Shown one piece after another: positions 13,072-25,141 of a stretch of 64,000 bases of DNA. The stretch comes from Arsenophonus endosymbiont of Ceratovacuna japonica (lineage in GTDB: Bacteria > Pseudomonadota > Gammaproteobacteria > Enterobacterales > Enterobacteriaceae), in the NCBI GenBank assembly GCA_024349725.1, contig AP026064.1, forward strand, positions 704,592 to 768,591, given 5' to 3'. The notes below the pieces were generated by a model. It ran no database searches, was not told the DNA's origin, and saw only the letters and a list, made by a program, of their open reading frames with translations. The position numbers and the translations under genes are program-made. How positions within the stretch are numbered: position 1 is the first letter of the stretch; every line of letters starts with the position of its first letter.

Positions 13072-13791
13072 ATGAAAAATAAACCTTCTATTATTACTAA
13101 TTCTCAAATAATTATTGCATTAGATTATTATGACAAAAGTAAAGCATTATTTTTTATTGATAAAATTAATCCATATATTTGTCGACTAAAAATAGGAATA
13201 CAAATGTTTACTTTATATGGATCGAAATTTATTAAAACTTTACATAATAGAGGATTCCAAATTTTTTTAGATTTGAAATTTTATGACATTCCTAATACAG
13301 TTGCGCAAGCAGTGAAAGCTGCAGCAGATATTGGTGTTTGGATGGTTAATATACATGCTTATGGTGGCATTAGAATGATGATGGCTGCTAAAGAAGCATT
13401 AGTTGAATATGGTAAAGATGCCCCATTATTAATTGCAGTAACTGTATTAACTAGCATGGAACAAAATGATTTATACCAAATTGGTATTAAACAATCACTA
13501 TCTAATCATGTATTATATTTAGCAAAATTAGCTAAAGAATGTAATTTAGATGGTGTAGTATGCTCAGCTCATGATGCATTAAAATTAAAATATATTTATG
13601 GTAAAAATTTCTTAATAATAACTCCTGGTATTCGTATAAACAATATAAATGAATCTCATGATCAACGTAGAATTATGACACCTGAGCAAGCAATAAATTC
13701 TAATGTAGATTATATAGTAATTGGTCGTCCTATCACACATAGTGTTGATCCAATATCAACTTTATCACAAATTAATAATTTAATTAAATAA
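13072..13791 (+). CDS. pyrF: Orotidine 5'-phosphate decarboxylase
   Basis: Last step of UMP synthesis. The catalytic lysine/aspartate region is [12 protein letters not shown] near residue 65-75. [16 protein letters not shown] [11 protein letters not shown], and the phosphate-binding [10 protein letters not shown] are all present. 239 residues against 245 in E. coli. The start is the first ATG in the frame and sits 32 bases after the last recognisable lapB relic, as in the E. coli lapA-lapB-pyrF cluster. yciH, which follows pyrF in E. coli, is not found. Confidence 0.96.
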   Translation: MKNKPSIITNSQIIIALDYYDKSKALFFIDKINPYICRLKIGIQMFTLYGSKFIKTLHNRGFQIFLDLKFYDIPNTVAQAVKAAADIGVWMVNIHAYGGIRMMMAAKEALVEYGKDAPLLIAVTVLTSMEQNDLYQIGIKQSLSNHVLYLAKLAKECNLDGVVCSAHDALKLKYIYGKNFLIITPGIRINNINESHDQRRIMTPEQAINSNVDYIVIGRPITHSVDPISTLSQINNLIK

Positions 13792-14183
13792 ACAATAAAT
13801 TAAATAATATATTTAATATATATATTATAAATTAAATATTAATTATATATAATATATAATTAATATTTAAATATAATTATATTATTAAAAGATATATTTT
13901 ATATATTATTAAATATTGATATATAAAATATTATTTATAAAATAAATTTAAATATAAATATTATTCTTAATTATTTATTATAATATTTAATATTAACAAT
14001 CAAAATAAATACTAAATATATTAATCATATAATAAAATAATTTTAACTATTATTAAATATAATTAGTATTTTAAAAAAAATTTATTATTTCCTAAATAAT
14101 ATAATAATTTAAAACACATTTAATAATATAAAATTATCACTAATAATACCTATAAAATAATTGTTAATATATATTATATATAA
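13792..14183. other. Gene-free A/T stretch between pyrF and tRNA-Ser
   Basis: About 390 bases of A/T-rich DNA at the place of E. coli yciH. No relic or terminator is recognisable. Confidence 0.5.
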
Positions 14184-14270
14184 CGGTGAGAGAGGGATTT
14201 GAACCCTCGATATATTTTATTATATACATACTTTCCAAATATGATCCTTCAACCACTCGGACATCTCACC
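14184..14270 (-). tRNA. tRNA-Ser (GGA anticodon)
   Basis: The reverse strand folds as a class II tRNA with a long variable arm. The acceptor GGTGAGA pairs with TCTCACC, discriminator G. The anticodon loop TTGGAAA gives GGA. The T loop is GGTTCAAATCC. It resembles E. coli serW/serX closely. The 87-base gene does not encode CCA (TTA follows), so CCA must be added by the nucleotidyltransferase. Confidence 0.97.
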
Positions 14271-14584
14271 AATTAATTATTATAATAATATATGTAAATT
14301 TTTATAAAAAATATATTATTAAAATTTTAATTTAATATAATTTATAATTAAAAATAAATAAATACAATTCTTATAACAATATATATTTTATATATTATTT
14401 AATATTATTATAAATTAAATATAATTTAAATCATTTTTAAATATTTTATATTTTAATATTAAATTTTTATATAAAATATTTTAACTTTAAGTTTATATTA
14501 TATTTTTATATTAAAAATAATATATTTTATATGAAATATAAAAATTATATATTACTATTTTATATAGATATTAATTTAACTTAC
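14271..14584. other. A/T stretch between tRNA-Ser and pitA
   Basis: About 314 bases, nearly pure A/T. It must hold the tRNA-Ser promoter and the pitA 3' end region, but I cannot single out either from base composition. Confidence 0.5.
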
Positions 14585-16072
14585 TTATATTATTTTTAAT
14601 GATATCCAATAAAATAAACTAGAAAATATAATAGAAATAGGTAATGTAAATAACCAAACTAATAATATGTTTTTAATTGTTTTAGTTTGCAGACTACCAT
14701 TATCAGCAACTACAGCTCCTGCTATAGCAGAAGATAGAACTTGTGTTGTCGATACAGGCATACCTGTATAACTTGCTATACCAATTGAGATTGCAGCAGT
14801 TACTTGAGCAGAAATACTTTGCGCATAAGTTATCTTTTTTTTGCCAATTTTTTTACCTATAGTTATAGCAACATGTTGCCAACCCATCATAGTTCCTATA
14901 GAAAGTGCAAAAGCAACTATAATAATAATCCATAATGGTGCATATTCTACTGTATTAAGTAAATCATTACTTAAATTATATAAAAAACGTACATCAGAAG
15001 TAGGAGTTTTAGATAATTTAGCAATATTTAAAGCCGTATCAGATAAAAAAAATAATAATCGTCGCATTTGATTACGTTGACTAGATTTTAGTTCAGAATA
15101 ATTTTTAATGTATTTTAACATTAATGATTCGTGTTTTGATTCATTAACAAAACACATATTATTATAATAAAAATTTTTATTTAAAACTTTTAATTCTTTT
15201 TCATATTGTAATTTATTAACAATATTTTTTAATTCTAATTCATGTTCTTTATAATAATGATGTAAATGAATTATTGCATCATAAGTACGAGTTATATCAT
15301 AATTAGTAGCATTCATATTAAGTACAAATCCAGATGGTGCTACGCCAATTAAAACTATCATGATAAAACCAATACCTTTTTGGCCATCATTAGCACCATG
15401 TGAAAAACTAATACCAACTGAAGATAAAATTAATATAGTACGTATCCAAAAAGGTGGTTTTTTTTTATCATCTTTATATTGTTGCTCATTTGTTCTTATA
15501 TGAATATATTGATATTTTTTTACATTACCACAATGATTTCGTAAAAAGAAAATAAATAATCCTGCTATAATAAAACCAATCGCTGGAGAAAGAATAAGAG
15601 AAAGAAAAATTTCAATAACTTTTGGAATATTTAATGTATCTACTATTGAAGAATTAGTCATTATTGCATTAGTTATACCAATACCAATAATAGCACCTAT
15701 TAATGTATGTGAACTAGATACCGGTAATCCTAAATACCAAGTACCTAAATTCCAAATAATAGCTGCTAAAAGTATAGAAAAAACTATAACTAAGCCATGT
15801 ATGGAACTTATATTCAAAAAAAGATTTATTGGTAGTAAATGTACAATAGCATAAGAAACACTTAAACCACTAAAAATAATACCAAAAAAATTAAAAATTG
15901 CAGATATAATAACTGCAAATTTAGCTTTCATTGCTCTAGTATAAATAACTGTTACTATCGAATTTGCGGCATCATGAAAACCATTAATTACTTCATAAAA
16001 AAGCACAAATAATAGTGCTAACATTAATAATAAAATCGTATAAAAATCTAAATCAGTAAATAAATATAGCAT
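14585..16072 (-). CDS. pitA: Low-affinity inorganic phosphate/metal transporter PitA
   Basis: Proton-coupled inner-membrane carrier of phosphate as metal-phosphate complex. The inverted PHO-4 repeats show GFHDAANSI near residue 33 and FSHGANDGQKG near residue 225. Multiple hydrophobic segments flank a long charged cytoplasmic stretch at about residues 265-370, which is more lysine-rich and diverged than in E. coli. The second repeat has GWQHVA and PVSTTQVLSSA. Length 495 against 499. It stands alone, with no pst or phoU genes in view. It is probably the main phosphate importer of a reduced cell, which is an inference. Confidence 0.94.
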   Translation of the reverse strand: MLYLFTDLDFYTILLLMLALLFVLFYEVINGFHDAANSIVTVIYTRAMKAKFAVIISAIFNFFGIIFSGLSVSYAIVHLLPINLFLNISSIHGLVIVFSILLAAIIWNLGTWYLGLPVSSSHTLIGAIIGIGITNAIMTNSSIVDTLNIPKVIEIFLSLILSPAIGFIIAGLFIFFLRNHCGNVKKYQYIHIRTNEQQYKDDKKKPPFWIRTILILSSVGISFSHGANDGQKGIGFIMIVLIGVAPSGFVLNMNATNYDITRTYDAIIHLHHYYKEHELELKNIVNKLQYEKELKVLNKNFYYNNMCFVNESKHESLMLKYIKNYSELKSSQRNQMRRLLFFLSDTALNIAKLSKTPTSDVRFLYNLSNDLLNTVEYAPLWIIIIVAFALSIGTMMGWQHVAITIGKKIGKKKITYAQSISAQVTAAISIGIASYTGMPVSTTQVLSSAIAGAVVADNGSLQTKTIKNILLVWLFTLPISIIFSSLFYWISLKII

Positions 16073-18297
16073 AAATCTTAAGCCAATTTGTTAAATATAA
16101 CTAAATACATTATCAATGATAAACTTTATAGATAAAAGCAAAATTTCTATATTTTTTGACTTTAATTAATAAAAATAAATAAAAATATAAAGTTATTTAT
16201 TTTATTAAGTTATTTAAATTAAAATAAGTATATTTATAATAATTATTAATAATATTTATTATAATAAATATTATATTTTATTTCATAAATATTTTATTAT
16301 TAATAATATTAATAAATATTTTATATCAAAATTCATATATAAAATTTTATATAAATAAATTTAGACAATAATATAATTTATTATGTAATATAAAATTATT
16401 TATAAAATATAATTATATTTTATAAATTAATTATATTTTATATTTTATTACAATTATAATATAATTTATTATTAATTATAATTAATATGAATATCTAATA
16501 ATTTATTTAGATAACATTTATATATAAATTAATTTTTGATAATTATATTTATAAATTACTATATTAATAAAAATATAATTAACTATATTATGTATTAAAT
16601 TCATTCTTAATAAATATATTAATATATTTTTTATATAAAATTAATTTTTAATTAATAAAAAAAATAAATAATTTTGATTACTTTAATAAAAATTTATCTT
16701 ACATATTTTATAAATTAAATTAAAATATTATATATATTTAATTAATTAAATATATATATTATATAATAAAATATAACTATTAACTATAGATATTAATATT
16801 ATAATTATTACTAAAATTAATTAAAATAATATTTTAATACTATAAATTATTATTTTTATATTTTACAGATTATAATTATATTATATAATTTATATAATTT
16901 TTACTATTTTTATAGTTTAATATATTAATAATAATTTTCAAATATTAAAATAATTTACAATTTTAATTACATCATTAATTTAAATAACATATAATTATAT
17001 ATTAATAATTTAATATTATATTTAATTATATAAAAAATATTTATTATTTATATAATAATAATACAAACTAAATTTTAGCTATCATAATTTATATTAATAA
17101 TAATAATTACATATACAATTTTAAAAATAAATATTAACTTAAATAAAATATAGTATATTAATTTGTATACTATATAATTAATTGCATAAATATTTATAAT
17201 ATAATAAAATACTATGAAAATATTATATTTTATTTATTTTAAATTTTAATAAATAAATATTAATAATTAAAGTAAATAAATAAAATTATAGTATTTATAG
17301 TTTATAATATGTAAAATATAATAAATAAATTAATTATAAAATTATTATTGAAATTTATATTTAATTTATTAAATAATATAATAATTATTAAAAAAATATT
17401 AAATATAAGTAATTAATTTAAAGAAATAAATAAATCATTATAATTAATATTATTATTAATATATAATATTAATTATAATAATAAATAATTATAAATACAT
17501 AAATAAAATATAAAATATAAAAATTGTGATCTTAAAGATTATAAAATTTTATATATTATATTTATTAATAAATTATTATTAAATAATTTAAATTTATATG
17601 ATATTTATATAAATAAAAAATATTAATTATATAATTTAATATAGTATTAAATTATTAACATATAATTAAATATATTTAAATAATTAAATAAAGACAATTT
17701 TTAAATATGCCACTTAAAATAATATTACAAATATTACTATTTATTTAGTTTCATTATAAAAATAATTAAATATTTTTAAAATATAAAAATAATAATTTAT
17801 AGTATAATAAATTATTTTAATTAATTTTAACAATAATTAAAGATTAATATTAAATAAAAATATATTAATAATATCTATTAATAATAAATTCAACATTCAA
17901 ATAATTAATTATATTTATTAATAAAATATTAAAATATTATTGTTAAAATTAATTTATAAAAAAATATTAATAATTGTAACAAAATATAATATATAAATAT
18001 ATATATTATTTTATAATATATATAAAGTATAATATAATTATTTTTAATATTTTAAATAATATAAAATCTAATAATAATATTAGATTTTATATTATTTTAT
18101 AATATATTATATTCCTTTATTTAAAAATTTAATATCTATAATTATATAATTCAATAATAATTATTATTTATCTTACTATACTTATATTTTATTATATAAA
18201 GTTATTAATTAATTTTATTATCAAATTTATTTTTCTATAAATATTTAAATTGATTAAATATTATTAATAATAAATAAATAATATTTATATATTTTAA
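16073..18297. other. 2.2-kb gene-free A/T region between pitA and ahpC
   Basis: No open frame of note and no collinear relic found. ahpF, the usual neighbour downstream of ahpC, would belong here on the minus strand; I checked AhpF motifs around 17680-17760, where a slightly richer patch occurs, without a convincing match. A long hairpin at 18054-18097 is listed separately. Immediately upstream of pitA (16075-16160) the sequence is less A/T-biased and probably holds its promoter. Confidence 0.5.
18054..18097. repeat. Perfect 20-bp inverted repeat, 4-base loop
   Basis: Arms 18054-18073 and 18078-18097 are exact reverse complements around ATAA. It lies about 200 bases beyond the ahpC stop. No T-run follows on either strand, so it may be a transcript-end stem or just a structural repeat. 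Confidence 0.75.
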
Positions 18298-18885
18298 TTA
18301 AATTTTTCCTACTAAATCAATTGAAGGTAATAATGTTTCTTCTCCTTCTTTCCATTTCGCTGGGCATACTTCCGTTGGATGATTTGCAATATATTGTACT
18401 GCTTTAATTTTACGTAATAAATCAGATGCATCACGTCCAATACCTTCTGATGTAATTTCAGCAGTTTGAATAATACCTTTTGGATCAATAATAAAAGTAG
18501 CACGATCAGATAATCCTAGATCTTTTTCTATACCATTATCTTGAAATTTTCTCATTACATCAAAATTACGTGTTAACACCCAACTAGGATCACCAATCAT
18601 TGTATATTTGACTTTATTAACTGTATCTGAATTGTCATGCCATTCTTTATGGGAAAAATGAGTATCAGTTGAAATTGAATAAATTTCAACATCTAATTGC
18701 TTAAATTCTTCATAATGATCAGCTAAATCACTTAATTCAGTTGGACAAACAAAAGTAAAATTAGCAGGATAAAAGAAAAAAACACTCCATTTATCTTTAA
18801 TATCTTTTTCAGATATATTAATAAATTTTCCATCCTTAAAAGCAATATTTTTAAAACTTTTAATTTTTGTATTAATTAAAGACAT
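18298..18885 (-). CDS. ahpC: Alkyl hydroperoxide reductase subunit C (peroxiredoxin)
   Basis: Two-cysteine peroxiredoxin removing H2O2, organic peroxides and peroxynitrite. The peroxidatic cysteine is in FTFVCPTEL (near residue 47) and the resolving cysteine in TEVCPAKW near residue 173. 195 residues against 187 in E. coli; the surplus is at the C-terminus after ETLLPSIDLVGKI begins. AAGGA precedes the ATG. AhpF is not next to it, so reduction would need AhpF elsewhere or the TrxB/thioredoxin route. Confidence 0.96.
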   Translation of the reverse strand: MSLINTKIKSFKNIAFKDGKFINISEKDIKDKWSVFFFYPANFTFVCPTELSDLADHYEEFKQLDVEIYSISTDTHFSHKEWHDNSDTVNKVKYTMIGDPSWVLTRNFDVMRKFQDNGIEKDLGLSDRATFIIDPKGIIQTAEITSEGIGRDASDLLRKIKAVQYIANHPTEVCPAKWKEGEETLLPSIDLVGKI

Positions 18886-19926
18886 TTAATTATTTCCTTT
18901 TTATTTTGTATACATAAATATAATAGATTAATATATAAATATATTAAAATTAAAAATATATTTAATTAAATTTAATATATTTATTATATATAAATAAATT
19001 AAATTTTGTAAAATAATTAATAATTTACCACTCACTTATAAAATCATGTGTAATTTATTAATTATTCAATAAAATATTATTTACTTTTTAAAATTAAAAT
19101 ATTAATAATTTAAAAAGATTTTATTAAAATAAAATTTACTATATTTTTAACAAAAATCTATTAATTAGATAATAAATAAACATTATTAAAATATATATAA
19201 TGATAATTTTTATTATATCATATATTTTATATTATATAATATATTAAATAAAATTTAATTTATATAAAAAATTTTACAATAATTACAAAATTATAACTAT
19301 AAATATTATATTTATAATAATATTATTTATATTTATTATAAATATAATATTTTATTAATAAATAAAATATTAAATATAGAAAAATTTAAATTAGATTATA
19401 TAAATAATAATTAATATAATAATATTAATTATTTATTTAATTTTAGTTTTTTTATTATAAATATAAATTTTAACAATCAATATTAAATTAATTAAATTAT
19501 TAAAAATATTTAAATTAAAAAATTAAATAATATGAATTTTAAATAAAATATTTAAAAATAATTACAAATATATAATTAATATTTTTTAATAAAATTAAAA
19601 TAATATAATAATATTATAATTTTATATATATTTAATATCTTGCTTTAAATTATTACTACTGTTAATATTAAATATTAAAAAATTATATATAAAAAATTTA
19701 ATTATATATTAAAATAATATAAATATTTTCATTTTATTAAAATATTTATATAAAATTATAGATTATGTAAAAAATTTATAATAAATTTAAAAAAAATATA
19801 ATTAGTAAAATTAATAAATATATAATTAAATTATTCATAAATATTATTTAATATTTATTAAATAATAAATAATTAAGAATTAATAAAATTTATATTTTAT
19901 AACTATTTAATTTAAAAAAGGAAATC
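18886..19926. other. 1-kb gene-free divergent region between ahpC and hha
   Basis: Almost pure A/T. E. coli has tomB just upstream of hha; I found no TomB relic at the right spacing. The AAGGA at 19919-19923 serves hha. No OxyR site can be argued from this sequence. Confidence 0.5.
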
Positions 19927-20130
19927 ATGACTAAATTTGACTACCTAATGCGTTTAAGAAAATGCACTAACATCGAAACATTAGAACGAGTAATTGAAAA
20001 AAATAAATATGAATTGTCTGATGATGAACTTATATTATTTAATTCTGCTGCAGATCATAGGTTAGCAGAACTTACAATGAATACACTTTATGATAAAATT
20101 CCTTCTGTAGTTTGGAAATATGTACGATAA
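19927..20130 (+). CDS. hha: Hha/YmoA family nucleoid-associated modulator
   Basis: Small all-helical protein that binds H-NS or StpA and modulates silencing of horizontally acquired and environmentally regulated genes. 67 residues, with [25 protein letters not shown] and [12 protein letters not shown] almost identical to Yersinia YmoA and E. coli Hha (72). It begins MTKFDYL, the YmoA form. A good AAGGA lies before the ATG. The conservation in such an eroded genome implies selection. There is no H-NS gene in this window. Confidence 0.95.
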   Translation: MTKFDYLMRLRKCTNIETLERVIEKNKYELSDDELILFNSAADHRLAELTMNTLYDKIPSVVWKYVR

Positions 20131-20338
20131 TATTTTTTTATAAAATATAAATTATATTATATACTATAATTAATGTTTTATTAATAATTATATAAAATTA
20201 AAAATATTAATTTTATATAATAATAAAATTTATTATAAAATAATATATAATTAATAATAAATATTAATATTATTATTAATATAAATAAAAATTAATAATG
20301 ATATTAATTTTAAATATAATAATTATTAATATATTATA

Positions 20339-20376
20339 AAACTATAATAATAAATATAAATTTATTATTATAGTTT
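20339..20376. repeat. Perfect 17-bp inverted repeat, 4-base loop
   Basis: Arms 20339-20355 and 20360-20376 are exact reverse complements around ATAA. It lies about 210 bases after the hha stop and could end that transcript, though no long T-run follows. Confidence 0.7.
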
Positions 20377-20867
20377 AATATAATATTAATATAATTAAAT
20401 TAATAATTATAATTTAATTATATTATTTAACTAAATATTTTAATTTTAATTATTTAGAATATAAATTATTAAACATTATATTAAATAAAATAAAATTTTA
20501 TTTATATATTTTAATTATAAATTTATTTATTAAATAAAAATTATTTAAATAATTAAATTATATATAATATTAAAGTAAAAATTTTTAATAAAATATTATA
20601 TTATATAATTAATACAATTATATAAAAATAAATAAAAAATTATACAATTTAATTATATTAATATAATTAAATTATATATATAAATTAATTTTATATTATA
20701 AAAATTTAAATGATTTTATCTTTAATTTATAAAATTATTATTTTATATGTAATTAATTATTGTTAAATTATAATATTATTTTAATAATTATTATCAATAA
20801 TTAATAAATTTATTTAAATAATTTTTCATAAAAATTTTAATTATTAATAATAATACATTACTTTTTA

Positions 20868-20924
20868 TACATAATCTATATATAATAAATAAATTGTATT
20901 TATTTATTATATATAGATTATGTA
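20868..20924. repeat. Perfect 26-bp inverted repeat, 5-base loop
   Basis: Arms 20868-20893 and 20899-20924 match base for base around TTGTA. The arms include CATAATC and GATTATG, so it is not simply an A/T alternation. It is the longest uninterrupted stem I found in the window. Confidence 0.88.
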
Positions 20925-21514
20925 ATATTAAATTTATTGATAACTATTTATATTATTAACAATTATAAATTATAATACATTAATATAAAATTTATTTCTT
21001 AATATATTTTAATAATCATTAAATTTTAATATTTTTATTATTTACATTTAATATATAAATATAAATAAATTAATATAATATAAATTTTTATTTATAAAAT
21101 GTTATATAATAATAAAATATATATTTATATAATATTTATGATTAATATTTATATATTATAGTTATTATATATTAAATATATAAAAAATTTATCATAATAT
21201 AAAATAATTTATATATAATATATCTTTAATAATTAAATTTTTATAAAATAACAAATAATATTTTATTTATAAAATCATCAATCTTAAATAATGATTATCC
21301 ATTTATAAATATATAATAAATATTATATAATATTTATATTTTAAAAACATTTAATTAATAATAAATTAATATTTATAATACTAATATGAAAAAAATTAAT
21401 AATATAATATTTAGTAATTATTAAATAACCATTATTAATAATTAGAAATAAATATTATTTATTAGTATTTTAAATATATCAATATTAATATATTATACTT
21501 AAAGGCTTTTAACT

Positions 21515-22651
21515 ATGAATTGCCCTATTATACAACTTGCACAACAACTTATTAAAATACCGTCTATTAGTCCTAATGATTATGGTTGTCAAAAAATTAT
21601 AATTGATAGATTTAAAAAATATAACTTTTTAATTGAAATTATGTCGTTCAATGATACTACCAATTTATGGGCATATCATGGAAAACAAGGTAAAACATTA
21701 GCTTTTATTGGACATACTGATGTTGTCACAGCAGGTGTAATTAAAGATTGGAGTTATAATCCATTTATTCCAACAATAAATAATGGTTTTCTTTATGGAA
21801 GAGGATCAGCAGATATGAAAGGCTCTCTTGCTTCAATGATTGTAGCCGCTGAAAGATTTATTAATACATTTCCTAACCATATTGGTAGATTAGCATTTTT
21901 AATCACCTCTGATGAAGAATCAAAAGCTATTAATGGAACAAAAAAAGTAATTAATGAATTAATTGCACGAAATGAACAAATTGATTATTGTATTGTTGGA
22001 GAACCTTCTAGCAATATTAAACTTGGTGATATTATTAAGCATGGACGTAGAGGTTCACTAACTGCTAAACTTACTATTAAAGGAACTCAAGGACATATAG
22101 CTTATTCACATTTAGCTAATAATCCGATACATAGTTCATTACCTTTTTTAAATGAATTAATTAATAAAAAATGGGATAATGGAAATATTTTTTTTCCACC
22201 TACTAGCGTACAAATTTTTAATATTAACGCAGGTATTGGTAATAGTAATAATGTTATTCCTGGTGAATTAGTTATATTATTCAATTTTAGATTTAATACT
22301 GAATTAAATGAAGAAAAAATTTCTAAAAAAGTTAAAACAATTTTAAAAAAATATAAACTAGATTATAAAATTGAATGGTCATTATCTGGACATCCCTTTT
22401 TAACGAAAAAAAATGAATTAATTGATATTACTAGTAAAATAATAAAACTACATTGTGGATATCACCCTAAATTATTAACAGATGGTGGAATATCTGATGG
22501 TCGTTTTTTATCTCAAATAGGAGCACAAGTTATTGAATTAGGGCCATTAAATAAAACTATTCATAAAATTAATGAATGTATTAATATTATTGATTTACAA
22601 CAATTAAGTATAATTTATCAACAAATTATGCAAAAAATATTATTAATATAG
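21515..22651 (+). CDS. dapE: Succinyl-diaminopimelate desuccinylase
   Basis: Zinc-dependent M20 family hydrolase in the diaminopimelate/lysine pathway, needed for peptidoglycan and lysine. Metal and catalytic residues are visible: GHTDVV (near residue 67), GRGSADMKG, TSDEES (catalytic glutamate and ligand), GEPSS and the C-terminal KTIHKINE. 378 residues against 375 in E. coli. The start is the first ATG of the frame, with AAGG about 12 bases upstream. It implies the cell still makes diaminopimelate. Confidence 0.96.
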   Translation: MNCPIIQLAQQLIKIPSISPNDYGCQKIIIDRFKKYNFLIEIMSFNDTTNLWAYHGKQGKTLAFIGHTDVVTAGVIKDWSYNPFIPTINNGFLYGRGSADMKGSLASMIVAAERFINTFPNHIGRLAFLITSDEESKAINGTKKVINELIARNEQIDYCIVGEPSSNIKLGDIIKHGRRGSLTAKLTIKGTQGHIAYSHLANNPIHSSLPFLNELINKKWDNGNIFFPPTSVQIFNINAGIGNSNNVIPGELVILFNFRFNTELNEEKISKKVKTILKKYKLDYKIEWSLSGHPFLTKKNELIDITSKIIKLHCGYHPKLLTDGGISDGRFLSQIGAQVIELGPLNKTIHKINECINIIDLQQLSIIYQQIMQKILLI

Positions 22652-23866
22652 TAAAATTTTTATTAAAAATAAAATATATAAATCATTTAAAAATTAAATA
22701 AATCATATAAATATATTTAATTATTACTTTAAAATTATTAAATAATAATTTATATATAATATTAATTATTTAAAAATATTTTGTTAAATTATTTTTATAA
22801 AATATTATAATTAATTAAATAATTTTAAGGTAATTAAATTATTTATTGAATAGTAAAAATATTAATTAAATTTTATTAATTATTGTACTATAATATAAAA
22901 TATAAAATTATAATATTTATGTATAAAATATATAAAATATTAATAGTTTACTAAAAATATAAATTATTACAAATTTATAATAAACATTGATTTATAAAAA
23001 TTATTTACTTTATTAAAAAAATAAATTTATAAAATGAAATATTTATAACATTAAAATAAATTAATTTATTTATGTAAAATAGAAAATCTTTAAAATATAA
23101 ATAATACTAATATCTAATATTATTATAACAATAATATTGTAAATATAAAATTATTTTATATATAATTAATAAATTAATAATAAAATAATATTTGACAAAA
23201 TTTACTAAATTATATTTCTTAAGTAACTTATTATTGACTAATATTAAAAATTTGAATATATAATTACTATTAATAATAAATAAAAAATAATTAATTAAAA
23301 TACTTAAATAAACAAATTTAATACTAATTTACATATAATGTATTTATTAAATATATAAAATATAATTATAAATACATTAAGTATACATATATAAATAAAT
23401 ATAAAATATATTAATTATTAATTTAAATTATTTTTAAATAATATAATACTATCATATATATATTACTAATATATAAAAAATTTATATTAAATTATTATAA
23501 AAATTTAATATTATTATATATATTAATATTTATTATATATTATTTATACTATTAATTATTTTATATTTAAAATATATGTTAAAGTATTTATTTAGAAAAT
23601 TTATAAATATTATATATAACGAAATAACATTTATTTAAATAAATGTATAATATAGTATATCATTATTTAATAATTTTAATCATTAAAATATAAGTAAAAT
23701 AATTTTATTATAATTAAACTATTATAAATTTATATTATAATTATAAGTTATATATAATAATTTATTATAATATAAAACTTAGTTATTAAATTAAATGATA
23801 TATAATTATAAAAAATTTAAATAATTATAAATATAATTCATTAAACAAATTATTAACAAATAATTA
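22652..23866. other. 1.2-kb gene-free convergent region between dapE and tyrS
   Basis: A/T-rich throughout. pdxY follows tyrS in E. coli, but I found no PdxY relic on the minus strand. No terminator with G/C pairs is visible. Confidence 0.5.
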
Positions 23867-25141
23867 TTAATCCCAATTTACTAAACAATAATGTTTTTTA
23901 CCTCGTCTTATTATAGAATAACTATCAAATAAACGATCTTTAGCATTAAAAATATACTGAGTATCAATACATTTTTTACCATTAATTATTATTGCATTTG
24001 AATTTATCATTATTCTAGCTTGCCCATATGAAGGCACTAATTTAGCTTTAACTAATGCTTGCTGTAAATTTGCTCCTTCATTTAATCTTATCATTGGCAT
24101 ACCATCTTGTGCTAATTGAGAAAAATCTGATATAGTTAATAAATTAATACTATTAGCAAATAAGCTTTTAGTAATTCGTTTAACAGATTGTAAATGTTTA
24201 TCTCCATGTACTAATTTAGTTATTTTTTCAGCTAAAATATATTGTGCTTGAGGTTTTTTATTACTATTAAAATCCTTTTGCTGTAATATATCTATTTCTT
24301 CAATTGACATAAAAGTAAAAAATTTTAGAAATCGATAAACATCTATATCAGATGTACACAACCAGAACTGATAAAATTTATATGGACTAGTTTTTTGTGG
24401 ATCTAACCAAATGGTATTAGTTTCAGTTTTCCCAAACTTAGTACCATCAGATTTAGTAATTAATGGCAATGTTAAACCAAAAACTTGTTTTTTATATAAA
24501 CGACGAGTAAAATCAATACCTAAAGTAATATTACCCCATTGATCAGAACCACCTATCTGTAATTCAACATTATATTTATAATAAAGATTAGCAAAATCAT
24601 AAGATTGAAGTAAATTATAAGAAAATTCAGTAAAAGAAATTTTAGAATCATAACGCTTTAATCGTTGTTTTATAGCTCCCTTATTCATTATTTGCTTAAC
24701 TGAAAAATGTTTACCAATATCACATAAAAAAGGTAAAATATTCATTTTACTAAACCAATCATAATTATTAACAATTTTAGCACTATTTTTACCACAATCA
24801 AAATTAAGAAATAATGAAATTTGTTGTTCGATTTTTTTTACCCATTCTTGTACTTTTTCACTAGTATTTAATTTACGTTCAGTAGATTTAAAACTAGGGT
24901 CACCAATTAATCCTGTAGCTCCACCTATTAAAATTATAGGTCTATGTCCTATCTGCTGAAATCGTTTTAAACATAATAAAGGAATTAAATGTCCTAAGTG
25001 TAAACTATCAGCTGTTGGATCAAATCCACAATATAACGTTAATGGACCATTAGATAGTTTTTCTATTAATGCTTTCTCATCAGTTAGTTTAGAAATTAAA
25101 CCACGCTCTTGTAATTGTCCAATTAAATCCTTACTAGACAT
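23867..25141 (-). CDS. tyrS: Tyrosyl-tRNA synthetase
   Basis: Class I synthetase for tRNA-Tyr. The HIGH-type motif lies in [12 protein letters not shown] (near residue 41-52), the tyrosine-binding GGSDQWGNI and the KMSKS equivalent KFGKT are intact. The C-terminal S4 domain runs from about residue 357 with [17 protein letters not shown]. 424 residues, as in E. coli. GGAG precedes the ATG. pdxH, normally just upstream, is missing. Confidence 0.97.
   Translation of the reverse strand: MSSKDLIGQLQERGLISKLTDEKALIEKLSNGPLTLYCGFDPTADSLHLGHLIPLLCLKRFQQIGHRPIILIGGATGLIGDPSFKSTERKLNTSEKVQEWVKKIEQQISLFLNFDCGKNSAKIVNNYDWFSKMNILPFLCDIGKHFSVKQIMNKGAIKQRLKRYDSKISFTEFSYNLLQSYDFANLYYKYNVELQIGGSDQWGNITLGIDFTRRLYKKQVFGLTLPLITKSDGTKFGKTETNTIWLDPQKTSPYKFYQFWLCTSDIDVYRFLKFFTFMSIEEIDILQQKDFNSNKKPQAQYILAEKITKLVHGDKHLQSVKRITKSLFANSINLLTISDFSQLAQDGMPMIRLNEGANLQQALVKAKLVPSYGQARIMINSNAIIINGKKCIDTQYIFNAKDRLFDSYSIIRRGKKHYCLVNWD

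Larger units (their letters stand above)
20131..21514. other. 1.4-kb gene-free A/T region between hha and dapE
   Basis: No open frame or relic seen. Two long inverted repeats (20339-20376 and 20868-20924) are listed separately. Confidence 0.55.

Noticed and set aside
16720..16762. A/T-only palindrome TATATATTTAATT and mirror
   Set aside because: Alternating TA tracts give such symmetry by composition alone.
19020..19110. TomB-like KIK stretch upstream of hha
   Set aside because: It lies about 880 bases from hha, whereas tomB directly abuts it, and it matches over only a few residues.
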